From an uncultured Pelagibacteraceae bacterium (GTDB lineage Bacteria > Pseudomonadota > Alphaproteobacteria > Pelagibacterales > Pelagibacteraceae): a DNA stretch of 64,000 nucleotides. Below are positions 10,789 through 22,649 of the stretch, in pieces; position 1 is the first letter of the stretch; each line of letters starts with the position of its first letter. The position numbers and the translations under genes were made by a program. The notes beneath the pieces were generated by a model. That model was not told where the DNA came from. It saw only the letters and a list, made by a program, of their open reading frames with translations, and made no database searches. Location of the stretch: NCBI GenBank assembly GCA_902561585.1, contig CACEQK010000001.1:62001-126000 (forward strand), read 5' to 3'.

Positions 10789-12311
10789 TATTTTTTTTTA
10801 TATTTCTCTATAACTTGTTTTAATTGATTTTCTGTATCTTCATCTAATTTTCCTGAGGATTGAATAGCCTCAATAATTTCTGGTTTATCATTTTTGATTT
10901 TTTCGATTATATCTTTCTCAAATCCTTTAATTTTTCCTAAATCAACGTCATCCAAATATCCTTTTACTCCGGCAAAAACTGAAATTACTTGTTCTGCAAC
11001 AGTCATTGGAGAGTATTGGTCTTGTTTTAATAATTCTGTTAATTTTGCTCCTCGATTTAATAGTTGTTGTGTAGAAGCATCTAAGTCTGATCCAAATTGA
11101 GCAAAGGCTGCCATTTCTCTATATTGAGCAAGTTCTAATTTAATAGAGCCAGCTACTTTTTTCATCGCTTTAGTTTGTGCTGCAGATCCTACTCGCGATA
11201 CTGATAAACCAACGTTAACCGCAGGTCTTATTCCTTGGTTAAATAATTCAGTTTCTAAAAATATCTGTCCATCAGTTATAGAAATCACATTTGTAGGAAT
11301 ATAAGCAGAAACATCACCAGCTTGTGTCTCAATAATTGGTAATGCAGTTAATGATCCGCCTCCATTAGCGTCACTTAATTTTGCAGATCTTTCTAAGAGT
11401 CTACTGTGAAGATAAAAAACATCACCAGGGTAAGCTTCCCTTCCTGGAGGTCGTCTAAGTAAAAGTGACATTTGTCTATATGCTACTGCCTGTTTTGACA
11501 AGTCATCGTAAACTATTAAAGCATGCATTCCATTATCTCTAAAATATTCACCTATTGTGCAGCCAGTGTAAGGAGCCAAAAACTGAAGTGGTGCAGAGTC
11601 TGATGCTGTTGCGGCAACTATTGTTGTGTATTTAAGCGCGCCTGCTTCTTCTAAAGTTTTAGTTATTTGTGCTACAGTTGAACGCTTTTGTCCAATTGCT
11701 ACATAAACACAGTAAAGTTTTTTCTTTTCATCAGATGACTCGTTAATTTTTTTTTGATTTATTATTGCATCAATCGCAACTGCAGTTTTACCAGTTTGTC
11801 TGTCACCGATAATTAATTCCCTTTGGCCTCTTCCTACAGGTATAAGTGAGTCGATAGATTTTAAACCTGTCTGCATTGGTTCACTAACAGATTGTCTAGG
11901 AATTATTCCTGGTGCTTTTACTTCAACTCTTTTTCTTTCTTTAGAAGAGATAGCTCCTTTTCCATCTATTGGATTTCCTAAACCATCAACAACTCTTCCT
12001 AATAATTCTTTTCCAACAGGAACATCCACAATTGCGTTAGTTCTTTTTATTGTATCGCCTTCTTTAATTTTTCTATCATCTCCAAAAATTACAACTCCAA
12101 CATTGTCATTTTCTAGATTTAATGCCATACCTTTAGAACCATCTTCAAACTCAACCATTTCTCCAGCCTGAACATTGTCCAAACCGTAAACTCGTGCAAT
12201 TCCATCACCAACTGATAAAACTTTTCCAATTTCTGAAACTTCAGCTTTTTCACCAAAATTTTTAATTTGATCTTTAAGTAATTTAGTAACTTCCGAAGGA
12301 TTTATAGACAT
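10788..12311 (-). CDS. atpA: ATP synthase F1 alpha subunit
   Basis: This 507-residue regulatory subunit has the N-terminal barrel with [11 protein letters not shown] (34-44), Walker A GDRQTGKT (169-176), [31 protein letters not shown] near 265-295 (given here only as a location, key residues R and P), and [17 protein letters not shown] near 365-380. It lies second in atpHAGDC, one base after atpH. Full length and unambiguous. Confidence 0.98.
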
Positions 12312-12312
12312 A

Positions 12313-12870
12313 TTAATTTTCTAACATTTCTTGTTTATATTTATTTAATTTGTTTTTAATCGAGGTATCGATCATAAAGCTTCCGATTTGAAGTTTTAAT
12401 CCTCCAATAAGTTCTTTATCAACCTTATAATTAAATTTTATAGTTGAGCTTGTTGAATAAGATAATTCTTTACTTATATTCTCAAGTTCAGTCTCTGATA
12501 GTTCTTTAGAAGATATTAAAGAAGCTTTTACTTCCCCTCTTTTTTGCGCACATAATTTTAAAAAACTATCAATAATTTTTTCAACAAAAAATATCCTTCT
12601 TTTTTCAATTAATAAAAACATAAAATTTTTTAAATTTTTTGAAAAGTTTAACTTTTCAGCTAATAGTTTTAATACGTTGTTTTGATTTTCTTTACTTTGA
12701 GTTGGATTGTGTATGAAATTTTTTATCTCTAGGCTATTATTCAATATAGAGGCGAAGTTCTTGATGTCATTTTCTATTTTCTTTAATTCACTAGCTTCTT
12801 GGGCTACTTCAAAAAGTGCGCGAGAGTATCTTTCTGAAGTTTCTGTTGAGAAAGATTTATTTGTGCTCAT
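12313..12870 (-). CDS. atpH: ATP synthase F1 delta subunit
   Basis: This 185-residue stator subunit (OSCP homologue) has the N-terminal helical bundle ([14 protein letters not shown] near 13-26) and the C-terminal [23 protein letters not shown] signature, located at about 155-177. It heads the operon. The 78 bases upstream, before priA, should hold the promoter: TATGAT on the minus strand (12909-12914) and a palindrome CTTGATCAAG (12924-12933) are visible, but no clear -35 box. Confidence 0.93.
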   Translation of the reverse strand: MSTNKSFSTETSERYSRALFEVAQEASELKKIENDIKNFASILNNSLEIKNFIHNPTQSKENQNNVLKLLAEKLNFSKNLKNFMFLLIEKRRIFFVEKIIDSFLKLCAQKRGEVKASLISSKELSETELENISKELSYSTSSTIKFNYKVDKELIGGLKLQIGSFMIDTSIKNKLNKYKQEMLEN

Positions 12871-12948
12871 TTTTTATTGAAATTATTATGAAATAATGAG
12901 CGTGTCGTATCATAAGAGTATACCTTGATCAAGTTTCCAAATAATAAA

Positions 12949-14898
12949 TTATCCGAAATTTACGGGATCGACATCAACCGTAAGTTTAATTTTGCTTGAG
13001 ATTTTCAACGAATTTAGGAGGTTAGAAACCATTTTTTGCTTTAAACTTTTCTCATTAAACTTAATTAATAATCTTGATCTAAATTTTTTTTTTATTTTCA
13101 GTAAAGGCGAGTCTACAGGGCCCATAATTTCTAAACCATTAATCTTATTGAGACGTGATTTAATTTCTCTAGCTCCTTCAATACTTAAAGATTGATTATT
13201 AGATGATATGATTATTGCAATAAGTCTACAAAAAGGAGGTAGAGAATTTTCTTTTCTCGAAATAAGCTCTTTTTTTAAAATTTCATCAGGATTGTTTTTT
13301 ATCAACTCATTTAAAGTAATGTTCTCTGGAGATAACGTTTGGTATACAATTAGAGACTCAGAGCTAAATCTACCAGCTCTTCCGCTTAATTGATTATACA
13401 ATTGAATATTTTTTTCAGTAGTTCTTAAGTCATAACCTCTTCCTGAAAAATCTGCATCAATTACAACTATGCAATTTAGTTTAGGAAAATTAAAACCTTT
13501 TGAAATCATCTGAGTTCCGACTAAAATATCTATCTGATTATTTCTGATTCTGTGAAACAAAGAATTAGTGTGATCCTTTTTTTTCATATAATCACTTGAA
13601 AAAATTTCTATTTTGCTAGTTGGAAATAATTTACTTACTTCCTCATAAATTTTTTCAACACCTGGCCCATACATTATAAAGTCACAATTTTTTTCATCTT
13701 TACATTTATTAGATATTTTTTTTTCAGAGGAACAATGATGACATACAGCTTTATTTTTACTTTTGTGGAATGTTAGATACATCGAGCAATTATTACAGAT
13801 CTGTTTATATCCGCAATTTTTACAAATTAAATATGGAGCATAACCTCTTCTATTTAAAAAAAATAAAACTTGTTCATTTTTCTCAAGAAATTTTTTAACA
13901 ATTTTAATGCTTTCATCAGAAACAAAACTATTTTTTATTTTTTTTAAATTTAAATTGACAATTTTTGTTTTTGGTAAAGGATAGTCAGCATATCTTTTAT
14001 TGATTTTAAAATGTCTAAATTTTTTATTTTGAATGTTATTAAAAGTTTCAAGTGACGGTATCGAAGTGACCAAATGAATTGGTATTTTTTCAAAAGAAGC
14101 TCTGGCTATTGCCATGTCTCTCGCATGATATATTACACCTTCATCTTGCTTGTAAGAAGTGTCATGTTCTTCATCAACAATTATAACTCCAAGTTTTTTA
14201 AAAGGTAAAAGTAAAGAAGATCTTGCTCCAACTACTAATTTTATATTATTATTAATTATACCATTCCAAATAATTCTTTTATTTTTTGGCGTTATTTTGG
14301 AATGCCAAATTGCAGGCTCGAAACCAAAAAAATCATAGAATCTTGTCTTAAATTCATTAGTTAAAAAAATTTCAGGAAGTAAAACTAAAGCTTGCTTATT
14401 TTCAGCAATAATTTTTTTTATTCTCTCAAAATATACAAGTGTTTTGCCTGAACCAGTTGTTCCTTGAAGAACAGAAACATCGAATCTGTTATTTTTTGAA
14501 TTTAAAAATTTTAAGGCATTTTTCTGTTCTTGATTTAAGTAAAATTTTTTTGCTTTAGTGACTCTTAGATGAAAGTTTTTATCAATTTTTATAAATAAAT
14601 TTTTATTTCCTCCAATAACCATTTTAAGAACAAGCCCCAAGGGTGTTACGTTATACACCGCAAACCATTTCATAAAATTAATGAAATTTTTATTTAAAGA
14701 AATTTTAGCTATCTTTTTCTGTATATTTTTAATTTTTATATCTTTTGGAGCAAAACTTTTATCTGGCCACACTACACCAATCACCTTTTCTTTTCCAAAA
14801 GGGACTTCAACAATATCACCTGGGGTCAATTTTTCTTTTTTTGTTTCATATGTAAATGAAAAATTAAATATTTTAGGCAGCAGTACTTGCGCTTTCAT
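12949..14898 (-). CDS. priA: Primosomal replication-restart helicase PriA
   Basis: This 649-residue superfamily 2 helicase has an N-terminal DNA-binding region (1-100), Walker A GTTGSGKT (146-153), the DEEH box (242-245) and LFFLNRRGYAP near 345-355. Eight cysteines for two zinc sites lie at about 359, 362, 368, 371, 386, 389, 399 and 405. VGTQMISKGFNFPKL and SGRAGR-type helicase motifs follow. It remodels stalled forks to reload the replicative helicase. It is transcribed toward atpH, 78 bases away. Length is slightly below the E. coli protein. Confidence 0.96.
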   Translation of the reverse strand: MKAQVLLPKIFNFSFTYETKKEKLTPGDIVEVPFGKEKVIGVVWPDKSFAPKDIKIKNIQKKIAKISLNKNFINFMKWFAVYNVTPLGLVLKMVIGGNKNLFIKIDKNFHLRVTKAKKFYLNQEQKNALKFLNSKNNRFDVSVLQGTTGSGKTLVYFERIKKIIAENKQALVLLPEIFLTNEFKTRFYDFFGFEPAIWHSKITPKNKRIIWNGIINNNIKLVVGARSSLLLPFKKLGVIIVDEEHDTSYKQDEGVIYHARDMAIARASFEKIPIHLVTSIPSLETFNNIQNKKFRHFKINKRYADYPLPKTKIVNLNLKKIKNSFVSDESIKIVKKFLEKNEQVLFFLNRRGYAPYLICKNCGYKQICNNCSMYLTFHKSKNKAVCHHCSSEKKISNKCKDEKNCDFIMYGPGVEKIYEEVSKLFPTSKIEIFSSDYMKKKDHTNSLFHRIRNNQIDILVGTQMISKGFNFPKLNCIVVIDADFSGRGYDLRTTEKNIQLYNQLSGRAGRFSSESLIVYQTLSPENITLNELIKNNPDEILKKELISRKENSLPPFCRLIAIIISSNNQSLSIEGAREIKSRLNKINGLEIMGPVDSPLLKIKKKFRSRLLIKFNEKSLKQKMVSNLLNSLKISSKIKLTVDVDPVNFG

Positions 14899-14926
14899 AT
14901 TTTAATAGTAGTTGAATTTTTTTTTT

Positions 14927-16333
14927 TTAAAAATGAATTGGTCTTTTATCAACAGCTAAAGCTGCTTCTTTAATGGCTTCTGTGTGTGTAGGATGAGCAT
15001 GACACGTTCTAGCAATATCTTCTGAACTTGCTCCAAATTCCATTGCTAAAGCCATCTCTGCAATCATGTCTCCACAATGAGGACCAATGATATGGACGCC
15101 TAAAACTTTGTCAGTTTTGCTATCAGCGAGTATTTTAACAAAGCCTTCAGTTTCATTGTTTACTTTGGCTCTAGAGTTGGCAAGAAATGGAAATTTGCCA
15201 ATCTTATAAGATTTGTTTTCCTCTTTTAATTGTTCTTCTGTTTTTCCAACAGTAGCAACTTCTGGCGATGTATAGATCACACCTGGTATTACATCGTAAT
15301 TAACATGACCTGCTTGACCTGCTAAAATTTCTGCAACAGCTATGCCTTCTTCCTCTGCTTTATGAGCTAACATTGGTCCTTTGATGACATCACCTATAGC
15401 GTAAATATTATTCACTGAAGTTTGTAATTTATCATTAACTTCTATTCTTCCTTTATTGTCTTTTTTAATTCCAACTTTTGAGAGATTTAATCCTTCTGTG
15501 TATGGTTTTCTTCCTACTGATACTAAAACTTTATCTACTTCCAATTTCTCTTTTTTTGAACTCTTAACATTTGTATATGAGATAGATACTGAGCCCCCTT
15601 GATCTTTTACTGACTCAACTTTTGAGCCCATCTTAAACTTAATTCCTTGTTTTATTAAAATTTTTTGAAATTCATCTGAGACTTCTCTATCCATTCCAGG
15701 AGTTATGTAGTCTAAGTACTCTACAACTGTAACTTCAGAGCCTAATCTTGACCAGACAGATCCCATTTCCAAACCAATATAACCTCCCCCAATAACTGCA
15801 AGTTTTCTAGGGACTTTGTCAAAAGACAAGGCGCCAGTAGAAGATACAATATTTTTTTCATCTATTTCTATTCCAGGTAATGAGGATACAGTTGATCCAG
15901 TGGCTATAACAATATTTTTAGATTTAACGTTAGTTCTTTTATTATTATCTTCATAAACTACAATATCGTTTTTTGAAAAAAGAACACCTTTGCCTTTAAA
16001 ATATGTCACTTTGTTTTTTTTAAATAAGAACTCTACTCCTTTAGTTAACACTTGAATAGATTTGTTCTTATTAGACATCATTTTTTCAATATTAAGTTTT
16101 ATTCCGTCAATTTCTATACCTTGTTTATTAAAGTCTTTTTTTGCTTTATGAAAATTTTCAGATAAATTTAATAAGCTTTTAGACGGTATACATCCAACAT
16201 TTAAACATGTGCCACCTAAGGCCCCTCTTGACTCTATACAAGCTGTTTTTAACCCTAACTGTGCAGCTCTTATTGCGCAGACATAACCACCTGGACCGCC
16301 GCCAATAACAACTAAATCAAAATTACTTTCCAT
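14927..16333 (-). CDS. lpdA: Dihydrolipoyl dehydrogenase (E3)
   Basis: This 468-residue FAD disulfide oxidoreductase has GGGPGGYVCA (11-20) for FAD, the redox pair Cys43 and Cys48 in GGTCLNVGCIPSK, a second dinucleotide fold IGGGYIGLEMGS near 180, and the dimer-interface catalytic HAHPTHTE near the C-terminus. It reoxidises the lipoyl group of SucB, and possibly of other 2-oxoacid dehydrogenases and glycine cleavage. It is 2 bases downstream of sucB, the end of sucCDAB-lpd. Confidence 0.96.
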   Translation of the reverse strand: MESNFDLVVIGGGPGGYVCAIRAAQLGLKTACIESRGALGGTCLNVGCIPSKSLLNLSENFHKAKKDFNKQGIEIDGIKLNIEKMMSNKNKSIQVLTKGVEFLFKKNKVTYFKGKGVLFSKNDIVVYEDNNKRTNVKSKNIVIATGSTVSSLPGIEIDEKNIVSSTGALSFDKVPRKLAVIGGGYIGLEMGSVWSRLGSEVTVVEYLDYITPGMDREVSDEFQKILIKQGIKFKMGSKVESVKDQGGSVSISYTNVKSSKKEKLEVDKVLVSVGRKPYTEGLNLSKVGIKKDNKGRIEVNDKLQTSVNNIYAIGDVIKGPMLAHKAEEEGIAVAEILAGQAGHVNYDVIPGVIYTSPEVATVGKTEEQLKEENKSYKIGKFPFLANSRAKVNNETEGFVKILADSKTDKVLGVHIIGPHCGDMIAEMALAMEFGASSEDIARTCHAHPTHTEAIKEAALAVDKRPIHF

Positions 16334-16335
16334 AA

Positions 16336-17673
16336 TTATATGTTAAGAAAAAGTCTTTGAGGTTTTTCTAGACACTCTTTTACTATCTTTAAAAATGAAA
16401 CTGCCTCTTTTCCATCAATAATTCTATGGTCATAAGATAATGCCAAATACATCACCGGTCTAGGTTCAACATTTCCATCAACTACAACAGGTCTTTGTAC
16501 AATATTATGCATTCCAAGAACTGCTGATTGAGGTGGATTTAAAATTGGAGTAGATAACATAGAACCATATATTCCTCCGTTAGTGATAGTAAAAGTTCCA
16601 CCTTGTAAGTCTTCTATAGTAATTTTTCCATCTCTAGCTTTTTGACTAATATCGCCAATATTTTTTTCAATATCTGCGAAAGACATTTCATCAGTCTCTT
16701 TTAAAACAGGAACCACTAAACCTTTATCAGTTCCAACGGCTATACTTATATTATAATAATTTTTGTAAACGATTTCATTGCCTTGTATTTCAGCATTGAT
16801 TGCAGGATAATTTTTTAAACCAATTACACATGCTTTTACAAAAAAAGACATGAAACCTAGTTTTACTCCGTATTTATTTAAAAATTCATCTTTATATTGA
16901 TTTCTCATCGATATAACTTCACTCATATCTACTTCATTAAATGTCGTTAGCATCGCTGCATTTTCTTGAGCTTCCTTTAATCTTTTTGCAATTGTTTGTC
17001 TCAACCTTGTCATTTTAATTCTCTCTTCAGGGCCGTATTTAATTTTTCTTTCTGATGGAGAGGGTTTGGAGCCCATTAAACTCATGATATCTTCTTTTAA
17101 AATTGTTCCATTTTTTCCTGTTCCTTGAATTTTAGATAAATCTATATTTGACTCTACTGCCATTTTTCTCGCAGAGGGAGCTATTCTTGCTTCTTGCGGG
17201 TTTTGAGAAATATTTTTACTAACTGAAACCTCCTCATGTACTTGATCGAGTATCAAAGGTTCTTCTTGCTTAGTAGTTTGTGCTACTTCAATTTTTTTAA
17301 CTGGTGTTGATTTTTTTGTTGAAGGTGTTTTTTTTATTTCCTCTAAAATTATTTTAGCTTCTTTTTTAATTTCTTTTTCTTGTTTAAAAGGAGGGCTATA
17401 TTTTTTTACCTCTTTTACCGCTGGTTGATCTCTTTTACCTCCATTAATTGTTCCAAGAAGAGATCCAACATTGACTGTTTCACCCTCTTTTACTGCAATA
17501 TTACTTAATACACCATTACTTGGTGCTGGCACCTCAACATTTACTTTATCTGTTTCGAGCTCAACAATGGGTTCATCAGCTACGACTTTCTCTCCTTGAT
17601 TTTTTAGCCATTTTGATACTGTTGCCTCTGTGACTGATTCACCAAGAGTGGGAACTGTTATTTTTTCTGCCAT
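16336..17673 (-). CDS. sucB: 2-oxoglutarate dehydrogenase E2 (dihydrolipoyl succinyltransferase)
   Basis: This 445-residue protein has one lipoyl domain (Lys43 in [12 protein letters not shown]), a charged Lys/Pro/Glu linker (about 80-160), a peripheral E3-binding domain ([15 protein letters not shown], near 165-180) and the acyltransferase core ending [11 protein letters not shown] with catalytic His416. The position after sucA (stop and ATG overlap by one base) fixes it as the succinyl rather than acetyl enzyme. It forms the multimeric core of the complex. Confidence 0.96.
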   Translation of the reverse strand: MAEKITVPTLGESVTEATVSKWLKNQGEKVVADEPIVELETDKVNVEVPAPSNGVLSNIAVKEGETVNVGSLLGTINGGKRDQPAVKEVKKYSPPFKQEKEIKKEAKIILEEIKKTPSTKKSTPVKKIEVAQTTKQEEPLILDQVHEEVSVSKNISQNPQEARIAPSARKMAVESNIDLSKIQGTGKNGTILKEDIMSLMGSKPSPSERKIKYGPEERIKMTRLRQTIAKRLKEAQENAAMLTTFNEVDMSEVISMRNQYKDEFLNKYGVKLGFMSFFVKACVIGLKNYPAINAEIQGNEIVYKNYYNISIAVGTDKGLVVPVLKETDEMSFADIEKNIGDISQKARDGKITIEDLQGGTFTITNGGIYGSMLSTPILNPPQSAVLGMHNIVQRPVVVDGNVEPRPVMYLALSYDHRIIDGKEAVSFLKIVKECLEKPQRLFLNI

Positions 17674-20567
17674 TAGTCTTTTAATATCTTTTCTAATATT
17701 TCTTTTTGTTGTGCAAGATGTTTATTGAGATTTCCTGTCGCTGTAGAAGAAGAAGCGTCTCTGCCTACATATTTCACTGATTTATCACCAAGATTAATCA
17801 TTTCCAAAGTTCTATCTATATAATTTCTTACAGTATTCCAGGCACCCATATTTTTTGGTTCTTCCTGGCACCAAATAAATTCTGCTTTATTGTATCTTTT
17901 TAAGATGTTGGCTAAAGTTTTAGCAGGAAAAGGATACAACTGTTCGATTCTAACAAAAGTAACTTTATCATTTTTTATTTTTTCTCTTGCTTCAAGTAAG
18001 TCATAGTAAATTTTTCCAGAGCACATCACAACTTTTTCGATTTTTTCATCTCTTTTTTTAAGCTGTAATAAATTATTTACATTTGAATAAGCATCATCTT
18101 CTAAAACTCTATGGAACGTACTTTTTTTAGAGAAATCTGATATATTTGAAAGACATCTTTTGTGTCTCAATAAAGATTTTGGTGTCATTACTATTAATGG
18201 TTTTCTAAATTCTCTGTGCATTTGACGTCTTAAAACATGAAAATAATTTGCTGGTGTAGTACAATTTACAACTTGCATATTTTCACCAGCACACAACTGT
18301 AAGAATCTTTCTAACCTTGCAGAAGAATGCTCGGGTCCTTGTCCTTCATAACCATGTGGTAGGAGCATTACTAAACCACTAGCTCTTCCCCATTTCGACT
18401 CACCTGAAGAGATAAATTGATCTATAATTATCTGAGCTCCATTAGCAAAGTCTCCAAATTGAGCTTCCCATAAAACTAAGGTTTCAGGTTCAGAAAGCGA
18501 GTATCCAAACTCAAAACCTAATACTGCAAATTCTGAAAGCAAACTATCTATTACTTCAAAATTCTTTTGTCCTACTTTAACGTTATTCAATGGTATGTAT
18601 CTTTGATGATTATCTTGATTTCTTAGAACAGCATGTCTTTGACTAAAAGTTCCTCTTCCTGAGTCTTGCCCTGATAGTCTTACTGAAAAACCCTCGGCTA
18701 GTAGTGTTCCAAATGCAAGACTTTCGGCTGTAGCCCAATCTATACTACTTTCCCTTTCTATTGATTGATTTCTTAAATCAAATATTTTTTTTAAAGTTTT
18801 GTGAACAGAAAAACCTGCAGGAATTGTAGAAATTTTTTTTCCAACAGCTTTTAATAATTTGCTTTCAACGCCACTTACTCCTCTTTTATCTTTACCTAAA
18901 CCTGGCTTAAATCTTGACCATACACCGTCAAACCATTTTAAATCAGATTTATAGCTTTTAGATTTTTCAAACTCGTTTTCTAACCATTTTTTAAAATTAG
19001 TTTTATCTTTTTGTAGTTCGTCATCTGAAGTAAGTCCTTCATTACTTAGTTTTTGACCGTATAAAGTAAGTGTAGATGGATGTGACTTAATTTTTTTATA
19101 CATTAACGGCTGTGTAAATGACGGTTCGTCTCCTTCATTATGTCCAAATCTTCTATAACAAACCATGTCTATCACAACATCTCTGTTAAATTTTTGTCTG
19201 TACTCTGTTGCTACCTTAGCGCAGTGAACCACTGCTTCTGGATCATCTCCATTGACATGAAAAATTGGAGCTTGAGCGATTTTTGCGACATCAGATGGGT
19301 ATGGCGAGGATCTTGCAAATCTTGGAGCTGTTGTAAATCCGATCTGATTATTTACAATGATATGAATTGTACCTCCAATGTTATGGCCTGGCAGTCCGGA
19401 CATCGCAAAACATTCAGCAACGATACCTTGTCCGGCAAACGCAGCATCACCATGCATTAAAACAGGAATAACTTTTTTTCTTTCTTTATCTTTGTGAAAA
19501 AATTGTTTTGCTCTAACCTGGCCGAGCACTACTGGATTAACAGCTTCTAAATGAGATGGATTATCTGTTAAGCTGATATGAACGATATTTCCATCAAAGT
19601 CTCGATTTGAGGAGGCGCCTAAATGATACTTTACATCTCCTTCAAAGTCTTTTTTTGAAGAAACTGTTTTCCCAAAAAATTCACTAAATATAGCTCTGTA
19701 AGATTTTCCCATAACATTTGCCAATACATTTAATCTTCCTCTGTGCGGCATTCCAATTTTAATTTCTTTCGCCCCAAGATTTCCCCCTCTTTTAATTATT
19801 TGCTCTAGTGCAGGTATAAGAGCCTCACCTCCATCTAATCCAAATCTTTTTGTGCCAACAAATTTAACATGCAAATATTTTTCAAATCCTTCAGCCTGAA
19901 CAATTTTATTTAGAATTGCTTTTTTTCCATTTTCTGTAAAGGTGATATCTTTTTCTGGTCCTTCTATTCTATCTCTTATCCATGCTTTTTCGTCTGGGTC
20001 ACCCATATGCATAAATTCATACCCAATGGTAGAACAGTATGTTCTTTTTAAAATATCTAAAATTTGATTTAAGTCGGCATACTGAAGTCCTAAAACACCA
20101 TCTAAAAAAATTTTTCTTTTGTAATCACTTTTAGTAAAACCATATGTTTCTGGCTTAAGTTCAGGGTGCTCTTCTTTTTTTTGTATAGAAAGTGGATCTA
20201 AATTAGCAATTAAATGGCCTCTTATTCTAAAGGCTCTAATTAACATTATCGCTCGAACAGAATCTTTTGATGCCTGTTTAGCAGATTTTGAGTCTGTATT
20301 GATGTTTTCTTCCACTAATTCTTTTTTATCTTCTAATACTCCTTCAAGTTTTTTTAACTTTTTTTCTGGTGACCAAGTTGGTCCTCTTAAATCATTGAAA
20401 ACAAGTTTCTCATCATCACTTAACCCATCAAAAAAATTTTTCCAGCTTTCGGGTAATGATTTTGGATCAGAAATATAATCAGCATAAAACTCATTAATAA
20501 ACTCTGAGTTCATTCCTGCAAGAAATGAAGTTTTTTTATAAATTGTATTATCGTTTGAGAAAGACAT
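17673..20567 (-). CDS. sucA: 2-oxoglutarate dehydrogenase E1
   Basis: This 964-residue thiamine-diphosphate enzyme decarboxylates 2-oxoglutarate. It shows the N-terminal OGDH segment ([18 protein letters not shown]), [17 protein letters not shown] near 265-280, [19 protein letters not shown] with the ThDP/Mg motif, and [15 protein letters not shown]. The C-terminal transketolase-like domain includes [15 protein letters not shown]-type residues near 715. Length is normal for OdhA/SucA. It sits between sucD (31-base gap) and sucB. Confidence 0.97.
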   Translation of the reverse strand: MSFSNDNTIYKKTSFLAGMNSEFINEFYADYISDPKSLPESWKNFFDGLSDDEKLVFNDLRGPTWSPEKKLKKLEGVLEDKKELVEENINTDSKSAKQASKDSVRAIMLIRAFRIRGHLIANLDPLSIQKKEEHPELKPETYGFTKSDYKRKIFLDGVLGLQYADLNQILDILKRTYCSTIGYEFMHMGDPDEKAWIRDRIEGPEKDITFTENGKKAILNKIVQAEGFEKYLHVKFVGTKRFGLDGGEALIPALEQIIKRGGNLGAKEIKIGMPHRGRLNVLANVMGKSYRAIFSEFFGKTVSSKKDFEGDVKYHLGASSNRDFDGNIVHISLTDNPSHLEAVNPVVLGQVRAKQFFHKDKERKKVIPVLMHGDAAFAGQGIVAECFAMSGLPGHNIGGTIHIIVNNQIGFTTAPRFARSSPYPSDVAKIAQAPIFHVNGDDPEAVVHCAKVATEYRQKFNRDVVIDMVCYRRFGHNEGDEPSFTQPLMYKKIKSHPSTLTLYGQKLSNEGLTSDDELQKDKTNFKKWLENEFEKSKSYKSDLKWFDGVWSRFKPGLGKDKRGVSGVESKLLKAVGKKISTIPAGFSVHKTLKKIFDLRNQSIERESSIDWATAESLAFGTLLAEGFSVRLSGQDSGRGTFSQRHAVLRNQDNHQRYIPLNNVKVGQKNFEVIDSLLSEFAVLGFEFGYSLSEPETLVLWEAQFGDFANGAQIIIDQFISSGESKWGRASGLVMLLPHGYEGQGPEHSSARLERFLQLCAGENMQVVNCTTPANYFHVLRRQMHREFRKPLIVMTPKSLLRHKRCLSNISDFSKKSTFHRVLEDDAYSNVNNLLQLKKRDEKIEKVVMCSGKIYYDLLEAREKIKNDKVTFVRIEQLYPFPAKTLANILKRYNKAEFIWCQEEPKNMGAWNTVRNYIDRTLEMINLGDKSVKYVGRDASSSTATGNLNKHLAQQKEILEKILKD

Positions 20568-20598
20568 TAAAATTTATTTTAACATAAACTATAAAAAA

Positions 20599-21474
20599 TC
20601 AACCATTAAGTTTTTGATGAAGTGTTTTTCCAATATCGGCGGGCGATTTAGAAATAGTAATACCAGCAGATTTCATTGTTTCAATTTTATCCTCTGCTCC
20701 TCCTTTGCCTCCAGAAATAATTGCACCAGCGTGTCCCATTCTTCTTCCAGGTGGTGCTGTCAAACCAGCAATAAAACCAACCATAGGTTTTTTAACTTTC
20801 TCTTTTTTAAGAAATTCTGCTGCCTCTTCCTCTGCTGAACCTCCTATTTCACCAATCATAACAATAGATTTTGTATCTTCATCTTTTAAGAAAAGTTCTA
20901 AGCAGTCTATAAAATTTGTTCCATTTATCGGATCTCCACCAATACCTATACAAGTTGACTGACCCATGCCGTTCACTGAAGTTTGAGCCACTGCTTCATA
21001 TGTAAGAGTGCCTGATCTAGAGACTATACCTACAGATCCTTTTTTATGAATATTGCCTGGCATTATCCCAATTTTACATTCATCAGGAGTTATTATTCCA
21101 GGGCAGTTTGGCCCAATTAATCTTGATGAGCTTTTATTTAAAACCTGTTTTACTTTAAGCATGTCTAAGACTGGAATTCCCTCAGTAATACAAACTATCA
21201 ATTCTATCTTTGCTTCAATTGCTTCTATTATTGCTGCACCAGCAAATTTAGGTGGGACGTATATCATTGTGGCATTAGCTGATGTTATGTCCTTAGCCTC
21301 TTGAACAGTATTAAATACTGGTAAACCAAGATGTTTTTGCCCTCCTTTTTTCGGTGTAACTCCTCCTACTAGTTTAGTTCCATAATTTAAAGCTTGTTCA
21401 GAGTGAAATGTTCCATGTGTTCCGGTAAATCCCTGGCAAATAACTTTTGTGTTTTTATCAACTAAAACAGACAT
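20599..21474 (-). CDS. sucD: Succinyl-CoA synthetase alpha subunit
   Basis: This 291-residue subunit begins with [14 protein letters not shown] (CoA-binding, residues 16-29), carries [12 protein letters not shown] near 118-129 and the phosphohistidine in [11 protein letters not shown] (His248). It produces ATP or GTP from succinyl-CoA together with SucC. It starts one base after the sucC stop and precedes sucA. All key residues are present. Confidence 0.97.
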   Translation of the reverse strand: MSVLVDKNTKVICQGFTGTHGTFHSEQALNYGTKLVGGVTPKKGGQKHLGLPVFNTVQEAKDITSANATMIYVPPKFAGAAIIEAIEAKIELIVCITEGIPVLDMLKVKQVLNKSSSRLIGPNCPGIITPDECKIGIMPGNIHKKGSVGIVSRSGTLTYEAVAQTSVNGMGQSTCIGIGGDPINGTNFIDCLELFLKDEDTKSIVMIGEIGGSAEEEAAEFLKKEKVKKPMVGFIAGLTAPPGRRMGHAGAIISGGKGGAEDKIETMKSAGITISKSPADIGKTLHQKLNG

Positions 21475-21475
21475 T

Positions 21476-22639
21476 TTATTTTATTGCCTCAACTATTTTC
21501 TTAGCCGCATCATTTAAATCTGAAGCTGATAAGATTTTTAAATTTGACTTATCTAGTATTTCTTTACCTTCTTTAAAATTTGTACCAGCTAATCTAACAA
21601 CTAATGGGACAGATAAATTTATTTCTTTTGCGGCATCAAGCACACCTTGTGCAAGTACGTCACATCTCATGATTCCCCCAAAAATATTTATCAATATTCC
21701 TTTAACATTTTTGTCTGATAGAATTAGTTTAAAAGCTGCTGATACTTTTTCTTTAGAAGCTCCGCCTCCAACATCTAAAAAGTTAGCTGGTTCTTCTCCA
21801 TAAAGCTTAATTATATCCATTGTGGCCATGGCTAATCCTGCTCCATTAACCATACAACCAATTGATCCATTTAATTTAATATAAGCTAAATCATGCCTAC
21901 TTGCCTCTATTTCAGCTGGCTCTTCTTCGTTAAGATCTCGAAGTTTTAAAATCTCTGGATGTCTAAAAATAGCATTATCATCAAAATTCATTTTTGCATC
22001 TAAACAAACCAAATTGTTTGATTTTGTAATAATTAATGGATTGATTTCAATTAAGCTGGCATCTTTTTTAATTATAATTTCATAAAGCGAGTTCAATAAT
22101 TTTGATGCTATTTTTTTTTGCTTATCATCTAATTTAAAAATTGAAATAATATTTTCTATTTCTTTTTCATTTAATCCCTCTTTTTTAAATTCAATCTTAT
22201 TAGTTGTAATTTTCTTTGGTGTTTCAGCTGCAACCTTCTCAATATCCATGCCTCCCTCGGTGCTAGAAATAAAAACTATTTTTGATGACTCTCTATCAAT
22301 TAGACAAGATAAATAAAATTCTTTCGAAATATCAGAGGCTTCTTCTATATATAATCTTTTAACTTGTTTGCCTTCAGGTCCAGTTTGATGGGTTATTAAA
22401 GTTTTTCCCATCATTTTTTCAGCTTCGGTTTCTAAATCAGAGATATTTTTAACCAACTTTACACCTCCGGCTTTTCCTCTTCCTCCAGCATGGATTTGCG
22501 CTTTTAATACAAATTCTTTTGTATTTAGCTTTGAAATTTTTTCTTTAATTTCATCAATAGAATTAATTACAACACCATTAGATACAGGTGCACCAAATTC
22601 TTTCAAAATTTCTTTAGCTTGATGTTCATGAATATTCAT
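21476..22639 (-). CDS. sucC: Succinyl-CoA synthetase beta subunit
   Basis: This 387-residue ATP-grasp protein starts [19 protein letters not shown] and carries [15 protein letters not shown] near 46-60, EINPLIIT near 197-204, [11 protein letters not shown] and GGGASKEKV, and [10 protein letters not shown] near 318-327. It forms the heterotetramer with SucD. Only 10 bases separate its ATG from the upstream membrane-protein gene on the same strand, so its promoter must lie inside that gene or before it. Confidence 0.97.
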   Translation of the reverse strand: MNIHEHQAKEILKEFGAPVSNGVVINSIDEIKEKISKLNTKEFVLKAQIHAGGRGKAGGVKLVKNISDLETEAEKMMGKTLITHQTGPEGKQVKRLYIEEASDISKEFYLSCLIDRESSKIVFISSTEGGMDIEKVAAETPKKITTNKIEFKKEGLNEKEIENIISIFKLDDKQKKIASKLLNSLYEIIIKKDASLIEINPLIITKSNNLVCLDAKMNFDDNAIFRHPEILKLRDLNEEEPAEIEASRHDLAYIKLNGSIGCMVNGAGLAMATMDIIKLYGEEPANFLDVGGGASKEKVSAAFKLILSDKNVKGILINIFGGIMRCDVLAQGVLDAAKEINLSVPLVVRLAGTNFKEGKEILDKSNLKILSASDLNDAAKKIVEAIK

Positions 22640-22649
22640 TACAAAAATT